In this document: positions 33,557 to 44,034 of the stretch, in pieces
Position numbering within the stretch: the first letter of the stretch is position 1
Layout of the letters: each line of letters opens with the position of its first letter
Source: Fusarium oxysporum f. sp. lycopersici 4287
Taxonomy: Eukaryota > Ascomycota > Sordariomycetes > Hypocreales > Nectriaceae
Assembly: GCF_000149955.1 (NCBI RefSeq)
Contig: NC_030996.1
Coordinates: 1,567,467-1,631,466, forward strand
Direction: 5' to 3'
Length of the DNA stretch: 64,000 nt
The notes under the pieces: model-generated
The model's database searches: none
What the model was told of the DNA's origin: nothing
The model's input: the letters and a program-made list of their open reading frames with translations, nothing else
Made by a program: the position numbers and the translations under genes

Positions 33557-34697
33557 TCAAGAGGTTTCACTGATCAGTTTTTCAGACAGCTCCCAAAGCT
33601 TCTCCGCCTCTTCGTCAGACTCAGCCTTAGGATGCGCACCGCTGCAAATCTGACAATCTTCCAAGAATACACCATAGTTCTGCTTTCCTTCTCTTTTCTC
33701 ACCCGGTCCAAGTTTGGGATCCAGTGCCGCAACAACAGTGGTTGACCCCCCAGCCTGAAGAGTCTTGTACTTCACCCCCCTCTGGTTTCCTACCTTTGCA
33801 ATTGCCTCGCGAACTTCAGAGGGCATATGTCTGCCGAGTTCTGTCTCAATCCATCCTGGAAACACCGCCAGAGATAAGATTCCGTAACGCTCGTACCATC
33901 GCTTGTTTGCGCCGATGCTAAAGAGTACGTTGGCGACTTTGCTCTGATTATACGCCGCCAGAGGAATGTAGCTCAGCTCTTCGACATTAAGAGATCCCCA
34001 TGCTCTATGCACGTCGTAGTTGGGCCTCTCTTCTTCTGGTAGGTCCTTGTTCTTCTTCTTAAAGTTGATATCGCTCCATCTCATGTACGCCCACTTTGGC
34101 GATCCACTGGACACGTTGATGATACGAGTTGCACCTTTGGGGCTCTCCTCAGTGGCCTTGATAAGCTTTGGTAAAATGAGGCTGGTGAAGAGGAAATGGC
34201 CAATATGATTGGTTGCGAAATGCATCTCCATCTTCTCTGGGCTGTACGTGTGTTCTGGGAGGAATGCGACTCCAGCATTGTTGATGAGCAGGTCTATCTT
34301 CGGAATGTCATCTCGACAGAGAAGTTCCGCAGCAGCGGCGCGAACTGACTGTTGGCTTGAGAGGTCGAACTGGATGATAACATAATTCACCGTAGGATAG
34401 AGACTCTTCAACTCATCGACGCTTTCTTGAAGTTTGGTACGAGAGCGGCCGGTGATTATGAGGTGCGAAGGCCCTTGTGATGCCTGAAATTCAGAGGTTG
34501 TGGTTAGATGCATGCCCTTATATGGATCTCGAGTCACATTTCTCACGTACCAATGCCTCAGCTGTTGAGTAACCGATTCCGCCTCGGTTCACGCCGGTCA
34601 CAAGCACAATTTTACCAGAAACCTGTGCAGAGAAGGCTTGAGCAACCTCGAGACCCTCTGTGTCACCATTGAACTGAGAGAATGTTGTTGCCGTCAT
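33557..34697 (-). CDS. Short-chain dehydrogenase/reductase
   Basis: Two exons, 34697-34551 and 34483-33557, with a 67-bp intron (GTACGT donor, TTTCAG acceptor). The product has 357 residues. The cofactor motif is VLVTGVNRGGIGYSTAEAL (residues about 30-48), then LINNAGVAF, a Ser in IINVSSGSP and the catalytic pair in YNQSK. The length and the WY/ER-rich C-terminal half resemble retinol-dehydrogenase or WW-oxidoreductase-like SDRs. It is NAD(P)-dependent and probably cytosolic or membrane-associated. It is convergent with the P450. The pair, about 10 kb from the NRPS-like core, could be tailoring enzymes, but the intervening sulfide oxidoreductase and J-domain genes argue against one contiguous cluster. 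Confidence 0.9.
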
Positions 34698-36658
34698 CCT
34701 TACGAGTATTGGCTGATAATAATGAAGAGGAGTACAAATGGAGAGCCTGAGATGCTTGTGTGAAATATCCAACTTCCACATCTTTTCCAAGCGGCAAACC
34801 CTTTAATTTATAATTGTAAAAATGGAGTGAAACTTGGTGATCGTCATAGTGAATCCCGCTTATTGTTATGATTCAATCTGAGATGTTCGGCGAATAGATA
34901 CCATCAACATGGATTTAAGCGGAGTTAAGCGATCCAACCCCAGGATTTCGGCGAGCCGATGCCCAACTCCGTTGATCAATTCCAAGCTACGACTTCAAGT
35001 CTGGCTCAGAATACCTAGACCTTTAGGCTTTCGGTGACGTCTAGTCCGTTGTGCCCGGATTGTCGGTAGAGTTGATCTCGTGGGACCGCACTGTGAATGG
35101 GCTTGTCGAAAGGGTCAGATGGCCCGGTTTCGCGTAAAAGGTGAGCAAATGAGTCTATTCATGTAGTGGCCTCCACCTTATGTTTGTCTTCCTTTCTTTT
35201 TGAGATAATCAGACAAAGATGATGTATGCATTAGGCTATTCCTTCGAGCTCAATCATGGCCTTGTACCAGAGTTCACAAGGGCCACGAGTTGAAGAGGGT
35301 CAATTTGTTCATGCATTTGCCAGGGCTGAGTTGTTTTTGGAATGGCTAAGATTGTTTTTCATCCGTGGTGAAACATACAGCCTTGTTGTGGTGCTCTCTG
35401 GGTTCTCGTTAGGGGTAAGACAAAAGCAGGCTGTGAAAGCCTGCAGTGCCAAGAATCTCATCACCAATGGCTATCCATCATCGGGAGAGAAGCTGAAAAA
35501 TATTGCACACTGCAACTGAGCTATCGAACGCCACTGGCTCATGTAACTTGTGATAGGGGTGACTGACAGGATTGTTTCGAAGGGTACTTGGGTTTAAGGA
35601 TCCCCCCTTCTCAAACCCGAGAGCCTTATTCTTGGTGACTCATATCTTGCAAGAAACCGCTTTGCAACCTGGACAGACTCAACATAATTCTTGTCTGTTT
35701 CCTGCTATATCTTCAGACTCGTATAGCGCTTGTGCAATGTGACTCGATAATTGGCTACAGTGTCACGGATGGAACGAGTATCTTTTCCCTTCAAACCCCA
35801 AGACGACGTTGACTAACCAAAATCGGGTAGCTGGAACAATAAACTGCCCAAGCTGAGCATCCTTTCGCACAACGTATTCCTTCTCCAGAGACCCAGATAC
35901 ATACGCGCGTTGGGACTACTTTACTGCCGAAGGGGGTAGCAGTTTCGAATATCGAGTCGGCACGTCTTGTATCGATAATACGGCCTACTTCACCCACTGG
36001 ATGTTGAGTTTGCTCTGATTCTAACCAAAGCCTCGTTGTAGAAGTCTGCAGGCAGCTCGCCAAGCTCATCTCTTGAGGCTGAGCTGGGCCAAGCCACTGC
36101 CCGCCCACAAGGGTCCCATTTTCTGACATTGCAGAGACAAACTTCATTCCCCGCACGGCTGCCTATCCCTTACAGAACACTATATACCGGGAATGTACTA
36201 GTCCTGCGAACTGTATCTCCACTGACAGTCCGAGTGTCGACCAGCCCTGTCACTTTCTCCGTGCCCGCGCAGGGATACCAAGAAATGTGGCTTCTCCTCT
36301 GCCGTTGAACTTACTGTAAGGCAAACACCCTTGCAGTAGACTACCATATAACGATATCAGAATGGATTTGAGGTTGAAAAGAAAAGATTTAGAGTTTTGT
36401 ACCATAGTGTTAGCGTTTTGTTTCCTCTTGTCTCCCCGCGACTGTACGGAGGTATTCGTCCGAACCGATATGCCTTGGGCGGTGATTGTCTCTTGTGGCT
36501 AATATATAAACATCGTTCGATCCCGGCAGCCGACCGATTCTTGTCGCAACTATCTGTACTCGAACATCCCCTCTGTATGTCTAAAACATCCTTTTATCCA
36601 AAATTTGACCGCCAATACTTCATTAGAGCCTCGGACTGCGGTAGCTTATCAGCTCATC
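34698..36658. other. Long intergenic region, nothing identified
   Basis: Nearly 2 kb. Two ORFs of 87 and 121 codons (35256-35519 plus, 35791-36156 minus) have no recognisable features and I do not call them. Confidence 0.4.
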
Positions 36659-37248
36659 ATGGGTAGCTTATGGGGAGGTGCTCACACCTTTACTGAATCA
36701 CCTTATGATCAGCTATGGTTACTCGATGGCGGGTTCAAGCGCGATTCGTTTGTCTACTACGGGTTCGTGGGGAAGAAGACAACTCTATTGTGTACCGCAT
36801 CACCACCAACACGGCTACCGTTAGCAAATTCCTTGCCCCATTCACGCCCATCAAAGCAAACTATGTCCTCCTCAAGGTCCAACTTTCAGCGCCAGATGCA
36901 GCATACAACGCACTAAAGGCAAACGCTCCCCAGGGTATGCTCCCCCCGGATGACTTCAAATCAGCCCTAGGAGACAAGAACTTTATGACTGCCGAGCCTT
37001 GGGCAGGCTTTAGAGGTTCTGAAATCAGGGAGTTTGTCAGAACCAACGAATCTAAGATTCTCATCGAGAAGAGGGAGTATAACACTATGAGGGTCTACAC
37101 CATTGTTTGGGCACCGAATGGCGACAGGTGTCGATTAGAGGGCATGGATAGGTTTATCTGGAAGGTTATTGGCGGCGAGCTCAATGTCGACAACTGGACA
37201 AACTTTATGCGCCTTGCGGTCTCTGTCACGGTTGGAGGTTCAAACTGA
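36659..37248 (+). CDS. Hypothetical protein, apparently frameshifted at a GGGG run
   Basis: I do not recognise this family. An ATG at 36659 (MGSLWGGAHTF) starts a frame that reads well to about 36768 (FKRDSFVYYGFV). From there the better frame is shifted by one base: it reads GEEDNSIVYRITTNTATVS onward to a TGA at 37246-37248. One missing G in the GGGG run at 36769-36772 would join the two into about 196 residues. The second part is compact with mixed strands and helices (ANYVLLKVQLSAPDAAYNAL, REYNTMRVYTIVWAPNGDR), which looks like a folded cytosolic domain. No signal peptide is seen. The coding character of the second part is good; function is unknown. Confidence 0.5.
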
Positions 37249-37455
37249 GGTTTGACCAGATGCCAGGTGAGCTGTGGCAGGATACAGCGGACTGGACAGA
37301 GGGGGTGTAGAACATCGATAGTAAAGATATTAAATTGAATTAAACTAAAATGTGTGGGTATAAAACTACTAAGCAACGATTTTCTCCCTCGAATCCCAGC
37401 GCCAATGAGTACTTCATAGTCAGTAAGCAAATCACGAAAAAAGAACGAGAAGACC

Positions 37456-38932
37456 TCAGATAACGGTGTCATAAGTCGGCAGCGCATCATAAAGGTCTTG
37501 TCCTGCCTGGACTTGTTCCTGTCCACTTATTAGTTATCATATCTTGGTAGCTTGACTTGGCGAAACTCACATAGGTTGGCACGTGGTTTATGCCTGTCTC
37601 ATGATGTCCCTCGACGGCAATCTGCAGTGGGAGTCGTAGCATGAAGCTCGAACCATGCGCTCTCGAAGCCAAAACGACTTCCAGGATATATGTCCTGCTG
37701 ATCAAGCAAGAGTAAAAGGTCGGAAGCAAGATCTTATTATCGGGGCTCGGCAACGCGATGGAAATAGGTAAAGTGGCTGTATGTCGAGGCGCTTCCGCCT
37801 TGATGATATCACTACTCTTCGAACCTCGTCGAGAAGCTGTGCGGGGAGGCTCCTCGCCCATGGTAGAGTTCTCCGAGCCTCTGCGAGAGCTTGGTGCTGA
37901 GATTGAAGCTGATGTTTGTTCCCAGTGAGGCGTGGGAGAGCTAGTAACCGTTGCGCTCTCATCGAGAACAAAGCTCAAGATGGGATTCGGCATCACGCTG
38001 GGGAAGTTGTGTTGATCTGGTAGAAAGCTAAGATGGCCTGTAGAGTAGTATGTCGATGCTTTGATGGTGGCTGACTTTGCATACATCTCGGGTGGAGTCG
38101 CTTTCTTGGAAGTTGGCCAGAACTCGAGATCGATATTGAGTGAGCATTCTGTTGGTTGTAGCTTATCGGCTGAGATGATGACGGGATCCGGTTGCCGTGT
38201 GGTTGCTCTGATGTAGCCTAGCTTAGACGAGAGAATATCTTTTCGAATTGACTTCTCATGAGTCAGAGTGAATCGCGGGTTTCCGGGTACGATATGCAGA
38301 GGAGGCTGCTCTGGAAGATAAGGCATGACTTTCACAGGATGAGTTCTTTCCAGAACCATGGATTTGCCCTTATCAGTCTTGAGCAGTGCTCGCGCATCAA
38401 CACCGTAATTAACAGCAATGGTATGAACTGCCATATCATCGTGCTCCCAGGATCCAATAGTCGGCGGTAACTGCAGATGTCGTTCCCGAATAATCGGGTT
38501 TCGATGCTTGCAAGCGGCGCTGGGTAGTTGGTATGGAATGACGAAAGAGAAAGGAACCTCGTAGGTTTGACCAGCCTGAAGCACTCCATCGGGTGGAAGG
38601 GCACTTTCTGGAATTGGCATTCGAAGCTGAAGGAACTTGTGTCCTGATTTAGGCATTGTTCCTTGATGAAACATCTGAACCAGCGTTGTTTCAGAGCCAG
38701 TGAAGACTATCTCGAACGCATCGACGGTTAGATCCGCGCTTGGTGAGAATGATACAGAGCCGGTGATAGTCGAGCCTGAGGTGTAGATCTTGGCCTCGAA
38801 GTGCCGATCAATGTTGACTTCGAGAGGACATTCTGACTTTCTTCGTGTGGGCACCCAACTTCCTCTACGCTTTGGTTCCGCTTGTATGGTGTTGATGGGT
38901 GTAGTGTTGAACAAAACCTGGGCAGCCGACAT
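37456..38932 (-). CDS. Arrestin-like adaptor with C-terminal PY-like motifs
   Basis: Two exons, 38932-37571 and 37518-37456, with a 52-bp intron (GTGAGT donor, CTAAT branch, ACAG acceptor). The product has 474 residues. The N-terminal half is an arrestin fold (EVNIDRHFEAKIYTSGSTITG, PFSFVIPYQLPSAACKH), followed by an arrestin C-like sandwich with a Ser/Arg-rich insert (SSRRGSENS, SRRGSKSSD) at about 345-390. The last 20 residues lie on a tiny second exon. Splicing creates VPTYEQV and ends with LPTYDTVI, two PTY motifs of the kind that dock WW domains of Rsp5/NEDD4 ubiquitin ligases. Without splicing both are lost and the frame runs into an unrelated tail. The role inferred from the family is adaptor for ubiquitination and endocytosis of plasma-membrane transporters. 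Confidence 0.85.
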
Positions 38933-40606
38933 TTTGATCGTGTTACTCAAGGAATTGTTAGCGTTGATAGTGAGAAAACTGGATAATCTCAGTCATGAGC
39001 TGAGAATATGATGTAGGTTTGTGATGAAGATGAAAGAAGATAAAAGAGTCTTCCCCCCGGATACTTGAGCTGACCTTTCAGTTCCGCCACAAGACGAGTT
39101 GGGACTGCCAACACATGACCCTTTATCTCAGCCAAGGCTCTGGTCCGCGGTGATTGGCCGTCCTGGCCGACGCGACGCCCTGGTAGTGCATTTGGCCGTT
39201 CGTAATTGGCTAACAAAAGCCGACCCCAGACTTGGAGCCAAGACCTCCGATTCCCGCACGACTTCACGCCCTGGGACTGACATTTGCCAATTTTTCATCA
39301 CAGTCATCGAGACAAATGATCAGCAGCTTACCAATCGCAATGTATCACATCTCAATGCTGACCTGCCAAGTCGTCGCTTATTCCTTGATGGAAATACTCA
39401 CATTCTAGGACATTTACAAGTATTTCTGTGGGGAAATCGCTATCTCCTCGGGCTGCCACACTCCTACGAAAGCCAAGAACTAGCAGTAAGCCACCTATCA
39501 CTGAGTGAGGGGTACCGCCATGATCACAGGGAACAAATCAGCCTATAGTTATCTCGAGCCAAGATACGCTGGTATTTTTCGCAAAAGACTGACTCAAAGA
39601 TAAGGTGTCGGAGATAGCTGTGCCGCGCTAATCCAAGAAATGTTTTCCTGATGATGTTATCGCCGGCTATACGGCGTGCGACTCGCCCTCTCGGGACGTT
39701 ACCGGCCGTTGGGGAGGTTATTGATTGGGTTTAGTGGGATGACTTACCCCAGACTTTTACGCTCGGAAGTGCAGTTCTCGCATGAATGTGGATGGTGACA
39801 GGCGGTTAGGGCGGGTTTTTGTGGTGGCCGCGATCGGCGGGGAAGAGTGAGAACAAGTGAGAGCACAATGCTGCAGGGGATTGCTGAAGGTTTTGTACAA
39901 GCGTGCCTAGAATTTGGGCGTCAGTCGGAGATGCTCTCATTTGCCACATCACATGCTTTAACTTTATTGACTTGGCAGCCACAGCCGCCGACGTTGCACT
40001 TGGATCGATTATAAATCGGATTGAGTAAAAGGCGTTGAGGCTCTGAGGAAGCCGTTAAGCGGATCTGAGCGAAACCTGAGCTCTGTTGCGCAGAAGCACA
40101 CGACATCTCAGTACACGATCAACAATCAGAAATCTCTACACATGGGGCATCCTCCAAAAAATGAGAGCAGCTCCACAAGCTACCCCAAATACAGTGGAAC
40201 AATATCCATTGCTCTCATCTCGTGAAGTGGGCTGGTAATTGCCGATGAGCTTGTTCTCACTCAGCCGCATCTCAGTGTGGTTATTCAATTGGATCGAGAA
40301 TTTTCCATGGCTCCATTTCCCCAACGCTGATCAGGAACTTTTTCACGACTCCTCAATTATATGGAGATGGAGAAAAAAGAAAAAAGAGAACATAACTTCC
40401 GAAATCCCGCTCAAGATCCACCGACTCCATCGTCAACATCCGACCGATATTGACAGATGGATCCGATGTGACGTGCTTGGCCAATGCGGGGTCTTATCTC
40501 CATGAGGTCAGCTCCGATAATCCACCTCAGCTTCACAATGAGACAATTGTCTCGGTAATTAGTTTTGGTGTTTTCCGAGCCTTTTGCAAATAGTTACATA
40601 TTCGAC
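38933..40606. other. Long intergenic region with a purine tract
   Basis: 1.7 kb between divergent genes. A 149-codon ORF at 39099-39548 has no coding features I would trust. A GAAAAAAG-type purine tract lies at about 40367-40392, close to the Old Yellow Enzyme promoter. Confidence 0.4.
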
Positions 40607-41719
40607 ATGACAAACTTTTCAAGTCCTATCGATATCGGGAGGTGTTCGTTGAGGCATCGCGTCGTGATGGCGCCGATGACGCGCTTGAGGGCTGATGAAA
40701 ATCACGCACCGTTGGATATGATGAGGGAGTATTATGCTCAGAGAGCTTCAGTTTCTGGGACACTTCTCATCACTGAAGCGACGTTTGTTTCGACGAAATC
40801 ACGAGGCCGTGACGAGAACGCGCCGGGCATATTTACGCAGCAGCAGGTCGAAGCATGGAGACATGTAACGGACGAGGTTCACAGCAAAGGGTCCTTCATC
40901 TTCATGCAGCTATGGCACGTCGGCAGAGCAGCTCGACAACATGCCCTGGACAAAGCTGGCCTGGAAATGGTCAGCAGTAGCGATATTCCCATCAGCAAAG
41001 AATACCCGACACCACGGCCCATGACGACCGAAGAAATCTGGGAGTGCATCGCATCTTTCGCCAGCGCCGCCAGGAATGGCATCGACGCAGGTTTTGACGG
41101 GGTCGAGATTCATGCTGCCAATGGATACCTCATCGACCAATTCACGCAAGATACGTGCAACAGACGAACAGATGAGTGGGGCGGCAGTATCGAGAATCGG
41201 TCACGGTTCTGTCTTGAGATTGCGAAAGCTGTTTCACAAGAGATAGGCCCGGATCGGACAGCCATTCGACTGTCACCTTTCAGTACGTTCCAAGGCATGC
41301 GAATGCAGGACCCGGAGCCGCAGTTTACCCATCTGATCTCCCAGTTGAAGCATCTGGGGCTCGCGTACCTACATCTCGTTGAGCCCCGTATTGCCGGAAA
41401 CGCGGACAGGGAGACCGACGACAAGGAAAGCCTTGACTTTGCGCTTGATGCATGGGGTTGGGTCGGACCAGTCATTCTAGCTGGGGGTTACACAGCGGAA
41501 AAGGCAAACAAAGCCTTGGAAACAAGTTTCGAAGACCAGCCTGTTGCGTTTGCCTTTGGAAGATACTTCATATCTAATCCGGATTTGCCGCTCAGACTCG
41601 CGAGGAATCTTCCCCTGGCGCCGTATCAGAGGGATACCTTTTACAAGGTAAAGAGCGCGGATGGGTACACGGATTATCCTTTCAGCGAAGCATGGAAGGG
41701 GAGACAAACGGTAGAGTAA
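40607..41719 (+). CDS. Old Yellow Enzyme family FMN oxidoreductase
   Basis: 370 residues, intronless, starting at the ATG at 40607 (GACATGAC). The TIM-barrel signatures are all present: VVMAPMTRLRAD near the start, QLWHVGRAARQ, the substrate-binding HAAN (His169/Asn172) within EIHAANGYLIDQF, and RTDEWGGSIENRSRF. FGRYFISNPDLPLRL closes the FMN phosphate site. The enzyme uses NAD(P)H to reduce activated C=C bonds of enones. Such enzymes occur both as general detoxifiers and in alkaloid or polyketide clusters. Here it stands alone, divergent from the arrestin gene. Confidence 0.93.
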   Translation: MTNFSSPIDIGRCSLRHRVVMAPMTRLRADENHAPLDMMREYYAQRASVSGTLLITEATFVSTKSRGRDENAPGIFTQQQVEAWRHVTDEVHSKGSFIFMQLWHVGRAARQHALDKAGLEMVSSSDIPISKEYPTPRPMTTEEIWECIASFASAARNGIDAGFDGVEIHAANGYLIDQFTQDTCNRRTDEWGGSIENRSRFCLEIAKAVSQEIGPDRTAIRLSPFSTFQGMRMQDPEPQFTHLISQLKHLGLAYLHLVEPRIAGNADRETDDKESLDFALDAWGWVGPVILAGGYTAEKANKALETSFEDQPVAFAFGRYFISNPDLPLRLARNLPLAPYQRDTFYKVKSADGYTDYPFSEAWKGRQTVE

Positions 41720-42414
41720 ACAGCGGTATAGAGAGTGATTGGTTTGTCTGATACGACATTTTCGTTGCTGCGTTTGTTGACGCATGGAAGATGCTGGATG
41801 TTCACAGAATAAGTGACGCTAGGCCGCCACATGAGTTTGGGACCGGGGTGCCTTGAGACGAGATGAGATTGAACGCTAACGTCTCAGATAATTAAACTCT
41901 CAGTGCATTCAAACAATATTCCAAAGCAGCGGAACTTGCTTGTGAGTTTGAAGGCATACATGCGCTACCTCAGTTCCTGTGTGAGGTGCGTGGCATGAGA
42001 AGCCGTTTCAACAATGCCGATAGTGGGGCGCTGAAACGCACGGTCTTAAACATACGATGCTTGACCAAATTCAGCAGCACAAAGAGTGACTTCTCCAACG
42101 CAACGACTCTTTTCACAGAAAACAAACAACAAAACGAGTGAAACAATTCTTACGTGGCCGCCTTTCTTTCGCCTTCTTGCACCCTCGAGCAAGATTGGGT
42201 TTCCGCCGTTGACGCCTGAAGAGTAACACACGTGGCACGTCACATGACTCCGCAACCGCAATCGCATCTACCGCCTTAAAATTGCCCGGCATTCTTTTGT
42301 GCCCGCACTCACCATAAGCGACAACATACCCTCTCATCTTTCACCTCACACCTCACTCACACATCCATCCGGAATCTTCGGCAATGCAAGGCATGTCGTC
42401 GTCATCCGCCGATA
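41720..42414. other. Intergenic, promoter and leader of the CCCH protein gene, with an overlapping uORF
   Basis: The leader contains an ATG at 42384 (and a second in frame at 42393) whose frame ends at a TGA at 42423-42425, so the uORF of 13 codons overlaps the main start at 42415. Confidence 0.45.
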
Positions 42415-43959
42415 ATGCTTCCTGATGCGACAATCGACAGTGCAGCTGAGAAGCTTGCCGCGTTCCGAAATAACAACGCCCTCAACGATATTCTCGACCA
42501 GTACGCTGTTCTGATCAAAGACTATAAGCGTCTTAAAAGCGATTATGAAGAGGAGCGTGAGGGGAGAGAGCGCTACAAGCAGCTCGCAAGAGGTCAAGAG
42601 CGTAATCCTTTTACTCTTGTAGTCGTTGACGGAGATGGTTACATCTTTGACGAACGCTTCGTCAAAGACGGTGAAGAAGGCGGGAGCAAAGCCGCCAAAC
42701 AACTCAATGATACTATCAAAGATAGTCTACGCCGCAAAGGTCTCGAATCCTGCGAGGTCATGGTCCGCGTCTACGCCAACCTCACAGGCCTATCAAAAGC
42801 GCTTTGCAAAAACGGTCTCGCCGGTGCAGAGAAGCGATCATTCTCATCATTCACAGCTGGATTTAACCGATCTTACGGTCTCGCTGATTTTATCGACGCG
42901 GGCGAATTAAAAGAAAACGCCGATTTTAAAGTCAAAGCCATTCTCCGTCTCTACGCCGACAACGCCCAGTGCAAGCATATTTACTTCGCGGCCTGCCATG
43001 ATGTGGGCTACGTATCCGACCTTATCCCCTTTAGAGGCAACCGTGAAAGATTCACGCTTATTCGAACGCCGAGTGTGTCGTTTCATAAGGAGTTTGACAG
43101 ACTTGGCATGAACATTGAAGAACTCCCTGGTGTATTCCGCCATGTACCACTCACATACGCTTATTCTACTGCGCAAACAAAGACGGCGCTTGCGTCGTCC
43201 ACCAATATCAGCAAAGTCGTCAACTCACCATACACAAATTCTACGATCAAAGGAAACTCGAATGATGGGAACTCGGTCTGCAGCTTTTACATGCAAGGGA
43301 ATTGCCGATATGGCAGCGGCTGCAAGTTCTCTCACGTCGACAGTAAAACATCCAGTCAGAATAGTACACCTTCGCCATCTACAATCGGCACAAGCACAAA
43401 GAACTTGACGAGCGATTGGCGACGCGGTTCCAGCATCACCAAGAGTAACATCGAGTCTCTTCCCCGAAAGGAAGAAATCCCAGACGGTTATGTGGCTATC
43501 AACGCAGTCGAGGACCGTCTCGACGCATACTTACCCCCACCTGATCCCGATGCCGCAAGGCGTCTCAAGATGCTATCGCAGGAGAAAAAATTCTGCAATA
43601 ATGCACAGTTGTATAATTCATGCGACAGCGACAACTGTGGATATGAACATGCGCCGATTGATAAAGAACTGCTCCCAGCGCTTGAACATCTTTCACGTTC
43701 TGTACCTTGTACGCGTGGAGGAGCTTGCCGAAGAGCAAACTGTGTTTATGGACATGTGTGTCAGCGAGCAGATTGTCGTAATCGAGCTGGTGGAAAAAGC
43801 TATTGTCGTTTCCGCCCGAGAGTTTGCATCGCAGACTATTCTCCTGCCGACTACGTTCCGGCCATTGATCCGCCTATGATGTCCGCATCCCTGCACTCTG
43901 AAGATGTTGATGGGCGTAACGCAGAAAATGGAGGAACGAATCTGTGGGGAGATCAGTAA
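42415..43959 (+). CDS. CCCH zinc-finger protein with N-terminal NYN-like domain
   Basis: 514 residues, intronless. Residues 15-60 are a coiled coil. Residues about 65-260 form a globular domain with TLVVVDGDGYIF, CEVMVRVYANL and HIYFAACHDVGY, matching the fungal domain that is usually N-terminal to CCCH fingers and has the look of a NYN/PIN-type nuclease fold (Asp in VDGDG). A CCCH finger follows: VCSFYMQGNCRYGSGCKFSH, spacing C-x7-C-x5-C-x3-H, near residue 290. More Cys/His clusters occur later (FCNNAQLYNSC to YEH; CTRGGACRRANCVYGH; CQRADCRNRAGGKSYC), probably two further zinc sites. The likely role is RNA binding or processing in nucleus or cytoplasm. The start context is weak and overlapped by a uORF, so translation may be throttled. 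Confidence 0.85.
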   Translation: MLPDATIDSAAEKLAAFRNNNALNDILDQYAVLIKDYKRLKSDYEEEREGRERYKQLARGQERNPFTLVVVDGDGYIFDERFVKDGEEGGSKAAKQLNDTIKDSLRRKGLESCEVMVRVYANLTGLSKALCKNGLAGAEKRSFSSFTAGFNRSYGLADFIDAGELKENADFKVKAILRLYADNAQCKHIYFAACHDVGYVSDLIPFRGNRERFTLIRTPSVSFHKEFDRLGMNIEELPGVFRHVPLTYAYSTAQTKTALASSTNISKVVNSPYTNSTIKGNSNDGNSVCSFYMQGNCRYGSGCKFSHVDSKTSSQNSTPSPSTIGTSTKNLTSDWRRGSSITKSNIESLPRKEEIPDGYVAINAVEDRLDAYLPPPDPDAARRLKMLSQEKKFCNNAQLYNSCDSDNCGYEHAPIDKELLPALEHLSRSVPCTRGGACRRANCVYGHVCQRADCRNRAGGKSYCRFRPRVCIADYSPADYVPAIDPPMMSASLHSEDVDGRNAENGGTNLWGDQ

Positions 43960-44034
43960 ACAACTACAAACTACAACAGTATACCTAATAGGATGGGTAT
44001 ACACACAAAGCGTGTTTGTGAAGAAAAATTATGT

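Noticed and set aside
22165..34697. Extending the metabolite cluster to the P450 and SDR
   Set aside because: Sulfide oxidoreductase, J-domain and cell-wall genes intervene, so one contiguous cluster is not supported by sequence alone.
39099..39548. 149-codon plus-strand ORF
   Set aside because: No domain, no splice support and no conserved-looking segments; it lies in the divergent promoter region of two good genes.
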